From Ruthenibacterium lactatiformans (GTDB lineage: Bacteria > Bacillota > Clostridia > Oscillospirales > Ruminococcaceae), in contig NZ_JXXK01000003.1 in the NCBI RefSeq assembly GCF_000949455.1, positions 62,001 to 126,000 of the forward strand: 64,000 bases of DNA, read 5' to 3'. Within the stretch, counting starts at the first letter, position 1, and each line of letters opens with the position of its first letter. This document shows, one piece after another, positions 24,897-33,019 of the stretch. A program made the position numbers and the translations under genes. The notes under the pieces are model-generated. The model was not told the origin of the DNA, did not search any database, and worked only from the letters and a program-made list of their open reading frames with translations.

Positions 24897-26486
24897 ATGG
24901 AATACGCGCAGCGCATCGGCGCACGCATCGCGCGCCTGCGCACGGAAAAGCATCTTACACAGGGACAGCTTGCCCAGGCCGCAGGCGTGCCGCGCGACGC
25001 GCTCGCCCGCTGGGAAGCCGGCGGCGGGCTGCCGGGCAGAGCTGAGCTGACGGCTCTGGCCCGGCCGCTCGGCACGACGGCGGCGGCACTTCTGAACGCG
25101 GACGAAGACGAACCGGACGAAGCGCCCGTCGGCTTCCTTACATTTCCGCGTACCGAGCAGGCATGGCGCGCCCAAGCCCGCTGTATGCGCGGCAGCGGGC
25201 CGCGCACGGCCTATGCGCTGGCGGCGCTGTGCTGTACCGTCTGCGCTGCTTTGAGCCGCGCCTGGCTGTTCGGCTCCGTGCGTATGGCCTGCACCGGCTT
25301 TTTTCTGGCCGCGGCTGCATTTTGTCTGTGGGGCTGTGCGGACGGCCCGCTGCGGCTGCGGCTGCGGGCCGCCTGCAAAGGAGATTTTGCGGCCGTTCAG
25401 GCAGCCGTATACCCCACCCACTGCCGCTGGCATCAAAACGGAGAGCCTTACCGGCTGGAGCACGCCGACTTGATGGGTGCCTGGGAACTGCCCGACGGGT
25501 TCGTGCTTCAATGGGAAGGCCCTCCCCTCTTTGTCCACCATAGCGACGCACAAGCTGTGCGGTATATCCTTTCCCGCTCCTACGGCGTGCCGTACCGCGT
25601 CCTCAGGCCCCGGCGGGAGCCGTTTTGGGCACTGTGTGCCTGTACGGCGGGCCTGGCAATCTCCCTCTGGCTGAGCGGCGGCGGTCTGCGGCTCCTGCGG
25701 CAGAGCTTCGCCCCCTCCGCACCGCTGCCGGATGCTCCGCAGTCTGCCGCCGTACCGGATTTTTCCAGCACAAACGGCCCTTGCTTTGCCGCCGCGGACG
25801 GAGGCGTTTGGTTCACGGCGGGGCACGGCTCCGCTGTTTCGCCGGAAACGACCCGTGCTCTCTTTACCGGGGCAGGCCGCATTTTGGCCGCTGAAACCGG
25901 CTCCAAGGTGCAGGCTGTACTGTATGCGTCCGGCCCGCTGGATTGCAGTGTCCGTGTCACGCCGGACGAAGGCGTCACATGGTTCGGTCAGTCCCTCACC
26001 GCGCTGGACCGTCCTGTCGAATACGCAAAGCTGGAGTTTCTGACACCGGAGCTGGGCTTTGCAGCGGTGGGCACGCAGCATTCCCCGGGCGGCGGCGAGG
26101 AAAAATATGCTTTTTTCACCCATAACGGCGGGCAAAGCTGGACGGCATTCGGCGTCCTGCCGCACTTCGGCACCTCCCACATCCTCAGCGGTTTTTCCAT
26201 GACGCCGAACGGCACGGCGTTTCTCACTCTTGCCACAGGTCCAGAGGAAAACTGGCCCCTGCTCTACTGCAGTGCAGACAGCGGAGTCTCCTGGCAGACG
26301 GCGGAGCTGCCCTGGGATGACTGCGCGCTTGCATACCTGAACCACCTGTCCCGCGCAGAGCAGCGGCCCGAGGGCTTTTATGTTCTTCTGACGCAGCTGC
26401 CGTACAGCGGCGGGAACGCCGCCTTTTTCGCCCCAACGGCGCAAGGGCCGTGGAGCTATGCCGGAGATGCCATCCCAGATGCATGA
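24897..26486 (+). CDS. XRE-type HTH protein fused to membrane helices and BNR repeats
   Basis: A protein of 529 residues with an unusual architecture. Residues 5-62 are a Cro/CI-type HTH (RIARLRTEKHLTQGQLAQAA, then ARWEAGGGLPG). Two helices lie at about 103-145, a cytosolic linker follows, and a third helix at about 243-262 leads to an external domain. That domain holds BNR/Asp-box turns typical of beta-propellers: DEGVTWF, NGGQSWTAF and DSGVSWQTA. It could couple an extracytoplasmic binding event to DNA binding, but no precedent is known to me for this exact fusion. GGGAGG lies 8 nt before the ATG; a start at 24822 would overlap the upstream gene. Confidence 0.75.
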   Translation: MEYAQRIGARIARLRTEKHLTQGQLAQAAGVPRDALARWEAGGGLPGRAELTALARPLGTTAAALLNADEDEPDEAPVGFLTFPRTEQAWRAQARCMRGSGPRTAYALAALCCTVCAALSRAWLFGSVRMACTGFFLAAAAFCLWGCADGPLRLRLRAACKGDFAAVQAAVYPTHCRWHQNGEPYRLEHADLMGAWELPDGFVLQWEGPPLFVHHSDAQAVRYILSRSYGVPYRVLRPRREPFWALCACTAGLAISLWLSGGGLRLLRQSFAPSAPLPDAPQSAAVPDFSSTNGPCFAAADGGVWFTAGHGSAVSPETTRALFTGAGRILAAETGSKVQAVLYASGPLDCSVRVTPDEGVTWFGQSLTALDRPVEYAKLEFLTPELGFAAVGTQHSPGGGEEKYAFFTHNGGQSWTAFGVLPHFGTSHILSGFSMTPNGTAFLTLATGPEENWPLLYCSADSGVSWQTAELPWDDCALAYLNHLSRAEQRPEGFYVLLTQLPYSGGNAAFFAPTAQGPWSYAGDAIPDA

Positions 26487-26505
26487 TCCACGCCTGCAAA
26501 GGGAC

Positions 26506-26553
26506 GGGCCTCGTGCCGGATGCATCAACCGCATCAGCACGAGGCCCTTTTTT
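26506..26553 (+). terminator. Terminator after the XRE/BNR gene
   Basis: A perfect 11-bp stem, GGGCCTCGTGC/GCACGAGGCCC (26506-26516 and 26537-26547), is followed by six T. Confidence 0.9.
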
Positions 26554-26572
26554 CAGGCAATGCTCCCGCCTG

Positions 26573-27229
26573 TTATTTCAGTGTTTTTTCCAGATTGGCC
26601 ATGATGTCTGCCGCACCCTCGCTCATCACAAGTACGATTTCTCCGCCGGGCAGCGTTTTGATCAGCGCGCCCTTGGCAACCTCGTACTGGTCGGCCAGAT
26701 AGTTTTCAAACGACTTGCGCTGCAGCGAAACATAGCTTTCCACCGCAGCCTGCACGGCTTCGGCCTGGCCTTCGGCAGGCTTGAACACACCGATGGCGTA
26801 GGCCCGCACATTCATCATCGACATGCTGAAGGCGTACGCGTCCAGCGTTGCGGGATCGATGCCCATGGTGTCCAGCATCATCTGGATGCTGGACGCCGCA
26901 TCCTCGGCGGACACATCGTTGGGATTCACGGCCAGCATTGGCTCACCGCCCGCGTCGCCGCAGGCGATCTCGGAATACTCATTGTCCTCGGCCGGACGCG
27001 CGTCACGGATGGCATAGGCGTAGCGCTGGCCCTCGCTCATCGTGTCCCCGGCCCCGCCGGACGAAACGGACGCGGAACCCGAAACGGAACCCGAGCCGGA
27101 GGCGGCAGGCGTAGATACGGCAGAGGAACTGCCGGAATTCGTGCCCGGCAGCTTTGGCCCGCAGGCGGCAAGGGCAAGGCAGAGCGCGGCGGCAAGCGCC
27201 AGCGCGGAAATACGGTACAGTCGGTTCAT
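26573..27229 (-). CDS. DUF4358-type lipoprotein
   Basis: A protein of 218 residues. The signal peptide ends in LALAAC (Cys23), followed by a Ser/Gly/Ala tether of about 40 residues and a compact domain with MSMMNVRAYAIGVFKPAEGQ and PGGEIVLVMSEGA, segments typical of DUF4358. The family is common in Clostridia, extracytoplasmic and of unknown function. It is convergent with the XRE/BNR gene. Confidence 0.8.
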   Translation of the reverse strand: MNRLYRISALALAAALCLALAACGPKLPGTNSGSSSAVSTPAASGSGSVSGSASVSSGGAGDTMSEGQRYAYAIRDARPAEDNEYSEIACGDAGGEPMLAVNPNDVSAEDAASSIQMMLDTMGIDPATLDAYAFSMSMMNVRAYAIGVFKPAEGQAEAVQAAVESYVSLQRKSFENYLADQYEVAKGALIKTLPGGEIVLVMSEGAADIMANLEKTLK

Positions 27230-27349
27230 GTTTGTTTCTCCTTACAGTTTGTAATACTGGCAAAGGCGGCCGCACACCAGGCGGCCTTTGCTATGAAGTA
27301 TACCCCGCAGCCCTGCCAAAAATTGCACGCGGGGCAAAATTTCTCTAAA

Positions 27350-27379
27350 AAAGGCAAAAAAGGGGCGCAAAAGCGCCCC
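27350..27379 (-). terminator. Terminator after the GDPD gene
   Basis: GGGGCGC-TTTT-GCGCCCC (27362-27379) is followed on the minus strand by six T and further T-rich sequence. Confidence 0.85.
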
Positions 27380-27403
27380 ATACCGGCCAGGCCGCGGGTT
27401 CTT

Positions 27404-28222
27404 TCACTTATACTTCGGCGCGGGGTGATAAAATTCGAAAATCACCGCGTCGTTTTCCGCTTCTTTCGCGTTTATATCGTCTTCGGGGCGCACGGTCCAG
27501 CATACGCGGATGGCGCCCATTGCCTCCGCCAGACGGGCGGTCCATGGCTTTTTGCCGGGGCCATAAGCGATAAACTGCGGGCGCGCCAGCACGTTGGTGA
27601 ACAGGCAGCCCAATGCGAATGCCAGCGGCTTCGGCTCATCCCGAAACGAGGCGGGCGCGTCGGAAAGCTGTCCCCGCAGCACATCCTTCGCATTTTTCCG
27701 GAACCAGCGCACGATGCGCGGGTCAAAGCTCTCGATGCAGTAGGGGCCGTTGTACGCGCGCATCAGCGCCAGCCCCTTTTCGCAAAGCTCGTCGTTGCGC
27801 CGCCCCGTCTTGAGTTCAATGATCATGGGCGTTCTGCCGCCCATCACTTCAAACACCTCCGTCAGCAGGGGGATCGTCTCCTGTGTGCCGCACAGACGCA
27901 TCCCGCGCAGCTCCTCGAATGTAAATTCGTCCACACGGCCGTGCACGCCGCACACACGGTCCAGCGTGTCGTCGTGGAACACCACGACCTGCCCGTCCCT
28001 GGAGAGCTGGATATCCAGCTCCACGCCGTAGCCGGCCTCCGCCGCCGTGCGGAACGCGGGCAGGCTGTTCTCCGGCACCGTCTTATCCTTCGTATGCAAG
28101 CCCCGGTGCGCGTGATTTACGCCGTACACCAGCTGCTTTTGCGCCTCGCCGTAGCGGCCCGGCCGCAGAAAAAGCCACAGCAGAACGATGCACACGGCCA
28201 GAACCCACAAAAATACCGCCAT
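27404..28222 (-). CDS. Glycerophosphodiester phosphodiesterase (membrane-anchored)
   Basis: A protein of 272 residues. One N-terminal membrane helix (2-20) leads into a GDPD TIM barrel with all catalytic elements: HAHRGLH (His), PENSLPAF, VELDIQLSRDGQ (Glu/Asp metal ligands) and VVFHDDTLDRVCG (His). It cleaves glycerophosphodiesters to glycerol 3-phosphate and an alcohol. The active site may face the cytosol or the exterior depending on anchor orientation. The SD before the ATG is weak. Confidence 0.93.
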   Translation of the reverse strand: MAVFLWVLAVCIVLLWLFLRPGRYGEAQKQLVYGVNHAHRGLHTKDKTVPENSLPAFRTAAEAGYGVELDIQLSRDGQVVVFHDDTLDRVCGVHGRVDEFTFEELRGMRLCGTQETIPLLTEVFEVMGGRTPMIIELKTGRRNDELCEKGLALMRAYNGPYCIESFDPRIVRWFRKNAKDVLRGQLSDAPASFRDEPKPLAFALGCLFTNVLARPQFIAYGPGKKPWTARLAEAMGAIRVCWTVRPEDDINAKEAENDAVIFEFYHPAPKYK

Positions 28223-28455
28223 TCAAGATCATCCCATTTCCCGGCGCATACGCGCCGCGTGATCCGGCCCTGCAGGCAGGGGCCTCCGGGGAGGCGCACC
28301 GGTCCTATCTGCCATTTTACCGCGCTCCGCCCGCGCCGTCAATCGGCAGGGACGCATGCGTAAAACATTTTCACAAATTTGACATATCGGCGCTGTAATA
28401 TGCTACTATAAGAAAAACGAAAAAACCATCTGCTGCCGAAAACGAGGTGTTTGTT
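28223..28455. other. Divergent intergenic region upstream of the two-component genes
   Basis: No gene is seen. GC-rich local hairpins (28265-28305) occupy the GDPD side. The right side holds the response-regulator promoter TTGACA (28379-28384) 19 bp from TACTAT (28404-28409). Confidence 0.5.
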
Positions 28456-29148
28456 ATGGCAAAAATTTTGATCGTAGACGACGAGCCGCGCATCCGCGAG
28501 CTGATCCGCGAGCATTTGGAGCACGAAGGCTTCCAGTGCGAAGAGGCCACCGACGGCTCCGCCGCGCTGGCGGCGCTGGCCGCCTCCGGAGCGGACCTTG
28601 TGATATTGGACATCATGATGCCGTTTGTGGACGGTATGACCTGCCTGCGCGAGATGCGCAAGCGCAAAATCGACACGCCCGTCATCATGCTGACGGCACG
28701 CGGCGAGGAATACGACAAGCTTGCGGGCCTGGAGGGCGGCGCGGACGATTATGTGGTAAAGCCGTTCAGCCCGCGGGAGCTGGTGGCCCGCGTAAAGGTG
28801 GTCCTGGCGCGCACCATGCCCAAAACGCAGGAGGGCGGCGAAAGCTTTGTATTCGGGGACCTTGTCATAGACACTGCCTCCCACAGCGTGAAGATCGCCG
28901 GGGAGGAAGCTCCCCTTACGCCCAAGGAATTCGATCTTCTGGTGTTCCTTGTATCCAATAAGGGCTTGGCGCTTTCCCGGGAAAAGATTTTGCAAAAGGT
29001 GTGGAACTACGACTATTACGGCGAGGACCGCACCGTGGATACCCATGTCAAAATGCTGCGCAGCCACCTGGGCAAATACCGCGACAACATCGTGACGGTA
29101 TGGGGCATCGGCTATAAATTTGACCCCGATGTGAGGCCCGGAAAATGA
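28456..29148 (+). CDS. OmpR-family response regulator
   Basis: A protein of 230 residues. The receiver domain has the acidic pair in KILIVDDEPRIREL, the phospho-acceptor Asp in DLVILDIMMPFVDG, the Thr in VIMLTARGEEYD and the Lys in DDYVVKPFSPREL. The C-terminal winged helix includes LTPKEFDLLVFL and DRTVDTHVKMLRSHLG. The ATG at 28456 has GAGGTG 6 nt upstream. Its stop overlaps the kinase start by 4 nt (ATGA). Confidence 0.95.
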   Translation: MAKILIVDDEPRIRELIREHLEHEGFQCEEATDGSAALAALAASGADLVILDIMMPFVDGMTCLREMRKRKIDTPVIMLTARGEEYDKLAGLEGGADDYVVKPFSPRELVARVKVVLARTMPKTQEGGESFVFGDLVIDTASHSVKIAGEEAPLTPKEFDLLVFLVSNKGLALSREKILQKVWNYDYYGEDRTVDTHVKMLRSHLGKYRDNIVTVWGIGYKFDPDVRPGK

Positions 29149-30683
29149 AGCAGGACAAGCGCCCCGCGGGCGCGGCCGTAAAAAAGCGGCGTTTTTTCAA
29201 CAGGATCAGCCGCAAGCTGATGCTGTTTGTTGTGCTGATGAGCATGGTGCTGCTGGCGCTGGTGTGGCTGCTGAGCGTAAAGCTGCTGGAGCCCATGTAC
29301 AACCGGCGCGTGCTCGCGGATCTGAACCATGCGGCGGACGTCTATTCCGCCATCATTGAAAAATACGGCAAATTCGAGAGCTTCGACAAGAGCGGCGGCG
29401 TTCATATTCCCTCAGACATGATGGAGGAGATCATGGACAACCGGGGGCTGCTGGCCGGAAAATGCTTTGAGGTAGCCGGAACAGACTGCAAGGTCCTGCT
29501 GCATCTTCACCAGCTGCAGTCCGACCAGTGCCTGCTGCATCCCAATCCGCTGAGCCAGCTTATGGAATATTCAGAGCCGCAGTGGAACAGCACCGCAGCC
29601 GTCAACCTGCGGGCCACGACCTTCGTACTGGGAGACCTGAACTTTACTCTGCCGGACTCCCGCATCCTGCCCGGCCTGGAAAGCACCTCCGGCACCCGGC
29701 AGATGGTGGTGTGCCGCAACATCAACAACCAGTATTCTCTCATCCTCTCCACAGACCTGGAGCGTGTGGGCCAGGCCGCCGACGTCATCAGTGCGCAAAT
29801 GCCCATCATTGCCGCCGTGCTGCTCATCGTCAGTATTGCGGGTGCTTATGTATTCAGCCGCTGGTTCACAAAACCCATCTCGGCCATTTCCCGCGCCGCG
29901 CGGGAGATGGCACGCGGCAATTACAAGGTGCGCGTCACGCCCCAGGCGGATGACGAGCTGGGCGCGTTGGCCGGGGATTTCAACACCATGGCCCGGGAGG
30001 TGGGCCGCACCTCGGAGCTGCAGCGGGACCTCATCGCCAATGTCAGCCACGACCTGCGCACGCCGCTGACGCTCATCAAGGGCTATGCCGAGACGGTACG
30101 CGACCTGACGGGCGACAACAAGGAAAAGCGGGACGAACAGCTCTCGGTCATCGTGGACGAGACCGACCGCCTCTCCGGCCTTGTGAACAGCGTGATGGAG
30201 CTTTCCAAATATTCCTCCGGCACCGAAAAGCTCAATCCCGTCCAGTTCGACCTGGCACAGCTGTGCGACGAAGTGGCCTACCGCTACCAGAATATCTGTG
30301 AGCAGAGCGGCTACACCCTCACGGTAGATGCTGCCGGCCCCTGTACCGTAACGGCAGACCCGGACATGATGAGCCGTGTGGTGCACAATCTGCTGGCGAA
30401 CGCCATCCATCATATCGGGCCGGACGGCTGTGTGGCGCTGCGCGTAAAATCGCAGCCGGACGCCGCCGTGCGGGTAGAGATTGAGGACCACGGCGCGGGC
30501 ATTGCCCGGGAAGATCTTCCCTATATCTTTGACAAATACTACCGCTCCCGCGCGGACGCCGGCAAGGTCGGCACAGGGCTGGGGCTTTCCATCACAAAGG
30601 CCATCCTCATCAACCACGGCTTTCCCTTCGGTGTGGACAGCGAACCCGGCAAGGGCAGCATTTTCTGGTTCGTCGCTCATTGA
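29145..30683 (+). CDS. Sensor histidine kinase (HAMP, HisKA, HATPase)
   Basis: A protein of 512 residues. Two membrane helices (about 25-47 and 222-244) flank an external sensor domain of 175 residues, followed by HAMP (245-300), the H-box IANVSHDLRTPLTLIKGYAE near residue 305 and an ATPase domain with the N-box HNLLANAIHH and G-boxes EDHGAGI and GTGLGLSI. The external domain contains the Cys-bearing segment GKCFEVAGTDCKVLLHLHQL; its signal is unknown. It is coupled to the response regulator and followed by a strong terminator. Confidence 0.95.
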   Translation: MKQDKRPAGAAVKKRRFFNRISRKLMLFVVLMSMVLLALVWLLSVKLLEPMYNRRVLADLNHAADVYSAIIEKYGKFESFDKSGGVHIPSDMMEEIMDNRGLLAGKCFEVAGTDCKVLLHLHQLQSDQCLLHPNPLSQLMEYSEPQWNSTAAVNLRATTFVLGDLNFTLPDSRILPGLESTSGTRQMVVCRNINNQYSLILSTDLERVGQAADVISAQMPIIAAVLLIVSIAGAYVFSRWFTKPISAISRAAREMARGNYKVRVTPQADDELGALAGDFNTMAREVGRTSELQRDLIANVSHDLRTPLTLIKGYAETVRDLTGDNKEKRDEQLSVIVDETDRLSGLVNSVMELSKYSSGTEKLNPVQFDLAQLCDEVAYRYQNICEQSGYTLTVDAAGPCTVTADPDMMSRVVHNLLANAIHHIGPDGCVALRVKSQPDAAVRVEIEDHGAGIAREDLPYIFDKYYRSRADAGKVGTGLGLSITKAILINHGFPFGVDSEPGKGSIFWFVAH

Positions 30684-30708
30684 GCCGGATATTTTTCTCT
30701 GTAAAAAA

Positions 30709-30744
30709 GGGACCTCCCGCACCTGCGGGAGGTCCCTTTTATTT
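30709..30744 (+). terminator. Terminator of the two-component operon
   Basis: A perfect 12-bp stem, GGGACCTCCCGC/GCGGGAGGTCCC, has a 4-nt loop and is followed by TTTTATTT. Confidence 0.95.
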
Positions 30745-30954
30745 GTAGAAAAACCACCGGCTATGCCGGTGGTACGGAAAAGCTTAAGCTATGAAAAGAA
30801 ACTCCTTCCAGTAAAATGGCAGTGCGGTCTGGCAACTGCACGAACCAACAGAAGGAGGCCATTCAGTGAATGACAATAATAGTTTAGCGCATACAAAAGT
30901 ACAGTTTACAAGGGTCTACACAGGGTAGGTATCTGACGGGAGGGGTTCCGCCCG

Positions 30955-31098
30955 TCAGATTTTCCATGTGATGTTCAAACTGTCGCTTGTGGCGGCTATG
31001 ATGGTAATCATCAAGTCCATCACCCGCCGCTTGTCGTCAAAGGATACATTCTCCCAGGTGTCGAGGTAGCCGTAAATCTGGCTGACCTGTTCCAGCAG
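30955..31098 (-). pseudogene. C-terminal remnant of a large serine recombinase
   Basis: 47 codons on the minus strand read LLEQVSQIYGYLDTWENVSF...SLNITWKI and a stop, which resembles the extreme C-terminus of large serine recombinases of Clostridial mobilisable elements. An in-frame TAA precedes the fragment. The 10-bp hairpin ATCTGACGGG/CCCGTCAGAT (30931-30960) after the stop looks like its old terminator. Confidence 0.55.
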
Positions 31099-31173
31099 TT
31101 AGCGAAGAAGATGATTAAGCAGGTGGGAAAGTAATCATAAAGAGTAAAGAGAAAAAAGGAAATAAAATTCACG

Positions 31174-31202
31174 TTGTCCGCAAAAAGAGAGTGTGATATA
31201 AT
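31174..31202 (+). promoter_or_regulatory. Promoter of the cargo methyltransferase gene
   Basis: TTGTCC (31174-31179) and a perfect TATAAT (31197-31202) are 17 bp apart, 38 bp before the start codon. Confidence 0.7.
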
Positions 31203-31240
31203 GTGGTTAGCTAAAGATAACTATGAAAGGAGCATTGTGT

Positions 31241-31864
31241 ATGTCTTTTTTTCAAAATACTTGTAAGCCCAAAGGGATTGGCGGCAAAATTATGGTTAAT
31301 ATGATGAATACCGGACATTCATCTATGGCTGAATGGGGATTTACGCATATAGAAATTAGAAATAATTACATATGTCTGGATATTGGGTGTGGCGGTGGAG
31401 CAAATGTAAAAAAGCTATTGGCAAAAACTCCATACGGCAAAGTGACAGGTATTGATTATTCAGAAATTAGTGTAATAAAATCCCAAAAAATCAATAAGGC
31501 AGAAATAGAAAATAGGCGTTGCGAAATCTTGCAAGGTAATGTAATGAAACTTCCTTTCGGAAATGAAACTTTTGATATAATTACTGCGTTTGAAACAATA
31601 TATTTTTGGCCTGATATTAATGAGGCATTTAAGCAAGTATATCGAGTTTTGAAAGGCAGCGGAACTTTTATGATTTGCAACGAATCAAATGGCGAAAATT
31701 CCAAAGAAGAAAAGTGGACTAAGATTATACAAGGAATGAAAATATACAATTCTGGACAAGTCAAAAAATCTTTAGAGGGTGCTGGTTTTACAGACATAAA
31801 AATACACAAAAATGAAAAAGGCTGGCTCTGCGTAGTTTGTAAAAAAGATAAAGATGTAAATTAA
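31241..31864 (+). CDS. Class I SAM-dependent methyltransferase (cargo gene)
   Basis: A protein of 207 residues. The SAM-binding motif I is CLDIGCGGGANVKKLL, motif post-I is VTGIDYSEISV, and motif II/III is FDIITAFETIYFWPDINEAF, all of the Methyltransf_11/UbiE type. No Erm or Cfr signature is seen, so the acceptor (small molecule, lipid or other) is unknown. AAAGGAG lies 8 nt before the ATG. The gene is far more AT-rich than the flanking chromosome and sits inside a mobile segment with its own promoter, so it is horizontally acquired. A hairpin at 31890-31918 may end its transcript. Confidence 0.85.
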   Translation: MSFFQNTCKPKGIGGKIMVNMMNTGHSSMAEWGFTHIEIRNNYICLDIGCGGGANVKKLLAKTPYGKVTGIDYSEISVIKSQKINKAEIENRRCEILQGNVMKLPFGNETFDIITAFETIYFWPDINEAFKQVYRVLKGSGTFMICNESNGENSKEEKWTKIIQGMKIYNSGQVKKSLEGAGFTDIKIHKNEKGWLCVVCKKDKDVN

Positions 31865-32480
31865 CTATTGTTTTCTCAATAGCAAAGACAGCCGGGAAAG
31901 CCCTAAAATGGCTTCCCGCCCATTTCAATTTTGAAAAAAGAAACGCTCCAAAATCAGAAAGAGGGCGGCCAAGTACTTCGGAGGATTGGCCGCCTTGTCC
32001 ACCCATTCAGCGGGACGGTGGGCGGCGGTCAAGGCCGGGTGTAAACTCGTTCATTTCAGCCCTGACGCTTGCCCGCTGTCCTGCTACTTTTCTGGGAATG
32101 TGGCCACACTTCGGGACACTTTGTCCACAAGTCGGAGCGTAGGTCGAGGGACAGGGGCTTTCATATACGCCCTGTCTGCTGATGAAACCAGACCTGCGCT
32201 TGCGGCTCCACGCCACGCAAGCACAGCCCTGTTTTCCTGCCGCTTCAAATGCCCTTGCCCTCCCCGGCGGCAACGGCATTTTCACGGCAACGCCGACAGA
32301 GCGTATAACACACTACACTTTGCTACGCAAAGTCGTGTGCCAAAGGGGTACCCTTTGGAAACCCCAAACAACAAAACAGGCTGAATATCTCGCACTTTCC
32401 CGGTGCTTGATACTCAGCCTGTATTTGTTGTCAGCAGCCTCCGTTTCGTGGTCTGCGTGTAGTTCTTTGTAAACTGACCT
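31865..32480. other. Right arm of the inserted element, with oriT-like hairpins
   Basis: No gene is recognised. Two adjacent hairpins stand out: a GCAAAGT-centred inverted repeat with GTGTG outer arms around TAC (about 32309-32339) and CCAAAGGG-GTA-CCCTTTGG (32340-32358). This pair resembles sequences seen ahead of relaxase genes in Clostridial mobilisable elements, so it may be a leftover transfer origin. A further 9-bp repeat, ACAGGCTGA/TCAGCCTGT, lies at about 32378-32428. Confidence 0.4.
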
Positions 32481-33019
32481 AAATGGAATTGCAAATACCA
32501 CATTGTGTTTGCGCCGAAATATCGGCGCAAACTGTTCTACGGAGAAAATCGAAAAGAGATAGGAGGGATTTTGAGACAGCTCAGTGAATGGAAAGGAGTA
32601 AAAATAGTAGAAGCAGAAGTGTGCCCGGATCACATCCACATGCTGGTAGAAATCCCACCGAAAATGAGTGTGGCGGGATACATAGGATTTCTCAAGGGGA
32701 AAAGCAGTTTGATGATTTTTCAACGACACGGGAATCTGAAGTACAAATATGGGAATCGATCATTCTGGTGCAGAGGGTACTACGTGGACACCGCAGGAAA
32801 GAATACGAAAAAGATCGCGGAATACATTCAAAATCAGTTGAAAGAAGATCAACTTACAGATCAGATGACGTTAAAGGAATACATGGACCCGCTTGCGGGT
32901 AACAAGTAACAATCCTATGCAAGTGTCAGACCGTTATGCGCCTTGAGGCGCTGCCTGTATCATAGGGCTTTGCCCGCATCTGAAATACCCCCGGCTTCGC
33001 CGGGGGATATTTATTTCCA

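Larger units (their letters stand above)
30899..32480. mobile_element. Terminal-inverted-repeat element carrying a methyltransferase, inserted in tnpA
   Basis: The left tip (from 30899) begins GTACAGTTTACAAGGGTCTA; the reverse complement of the right tip (from 32480) begins AGGTCAGTTTACAAAGAACT. They share CAGTTTACAA and a following CTACAC, so the segment has imperfect terminal inverted repeats. AAA is repeated at both junctions, as a 3-bp target duplication would be. It holds a serine-recombinase tail, a methyltransferase gene and an oriT-like hairpin pair, but no transposase, so it would need mobilisation in trans. Confidence 0.7.
30866..32909 (+). pseudogene. tnpA: IS200 transposase TnpA, split by insertion
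   Basis: The first 11 codons (GTG start at 30866, GAAGGAGG upstream; VNDNNSLAHTK) lie at 30866-30898. The protein resumes at 32481 with (K)WNCKYHIVFAPKYRRKLF, exactly the continuation found in intact IS200 transposases, and ends at 32909. Joined, the product is about 152 residues with the HUH motif (CPDHIHMLV) and catalytic Tyr (KIAEYIQNQ), i.e. the full family length. A truncated protein could still start at GTG 32505 but lacks the first strand. Confidence 0.85.
30746..33012 (+). mobile_element. IS200/IS605-type insertion sequence, interrupted by a second element
   Basis: The left end carries the hairpin CCACCGGC-TAT-GCCGGTGG (30754-30772) and the right end CCCCCGGC-TTC-GCCGGGGG (32988-33006), as expected for single-strand transposing IS200 elements. 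Between them is a Y1 transposase gene split at codon 12 by about 1.58 kb. The IS landed directly behind the terminator of the two-component operon. The exact IS tips are estimated from the hairpins. Confidence 0.8.

Noticed and set aside
31241..31864. Erm-type rRNA methylase conferring macrolide resistance
   Set aside because: The motifs are those of UbiE/Methyltransf_11 enzymes and the Erm signature residues are not seen.
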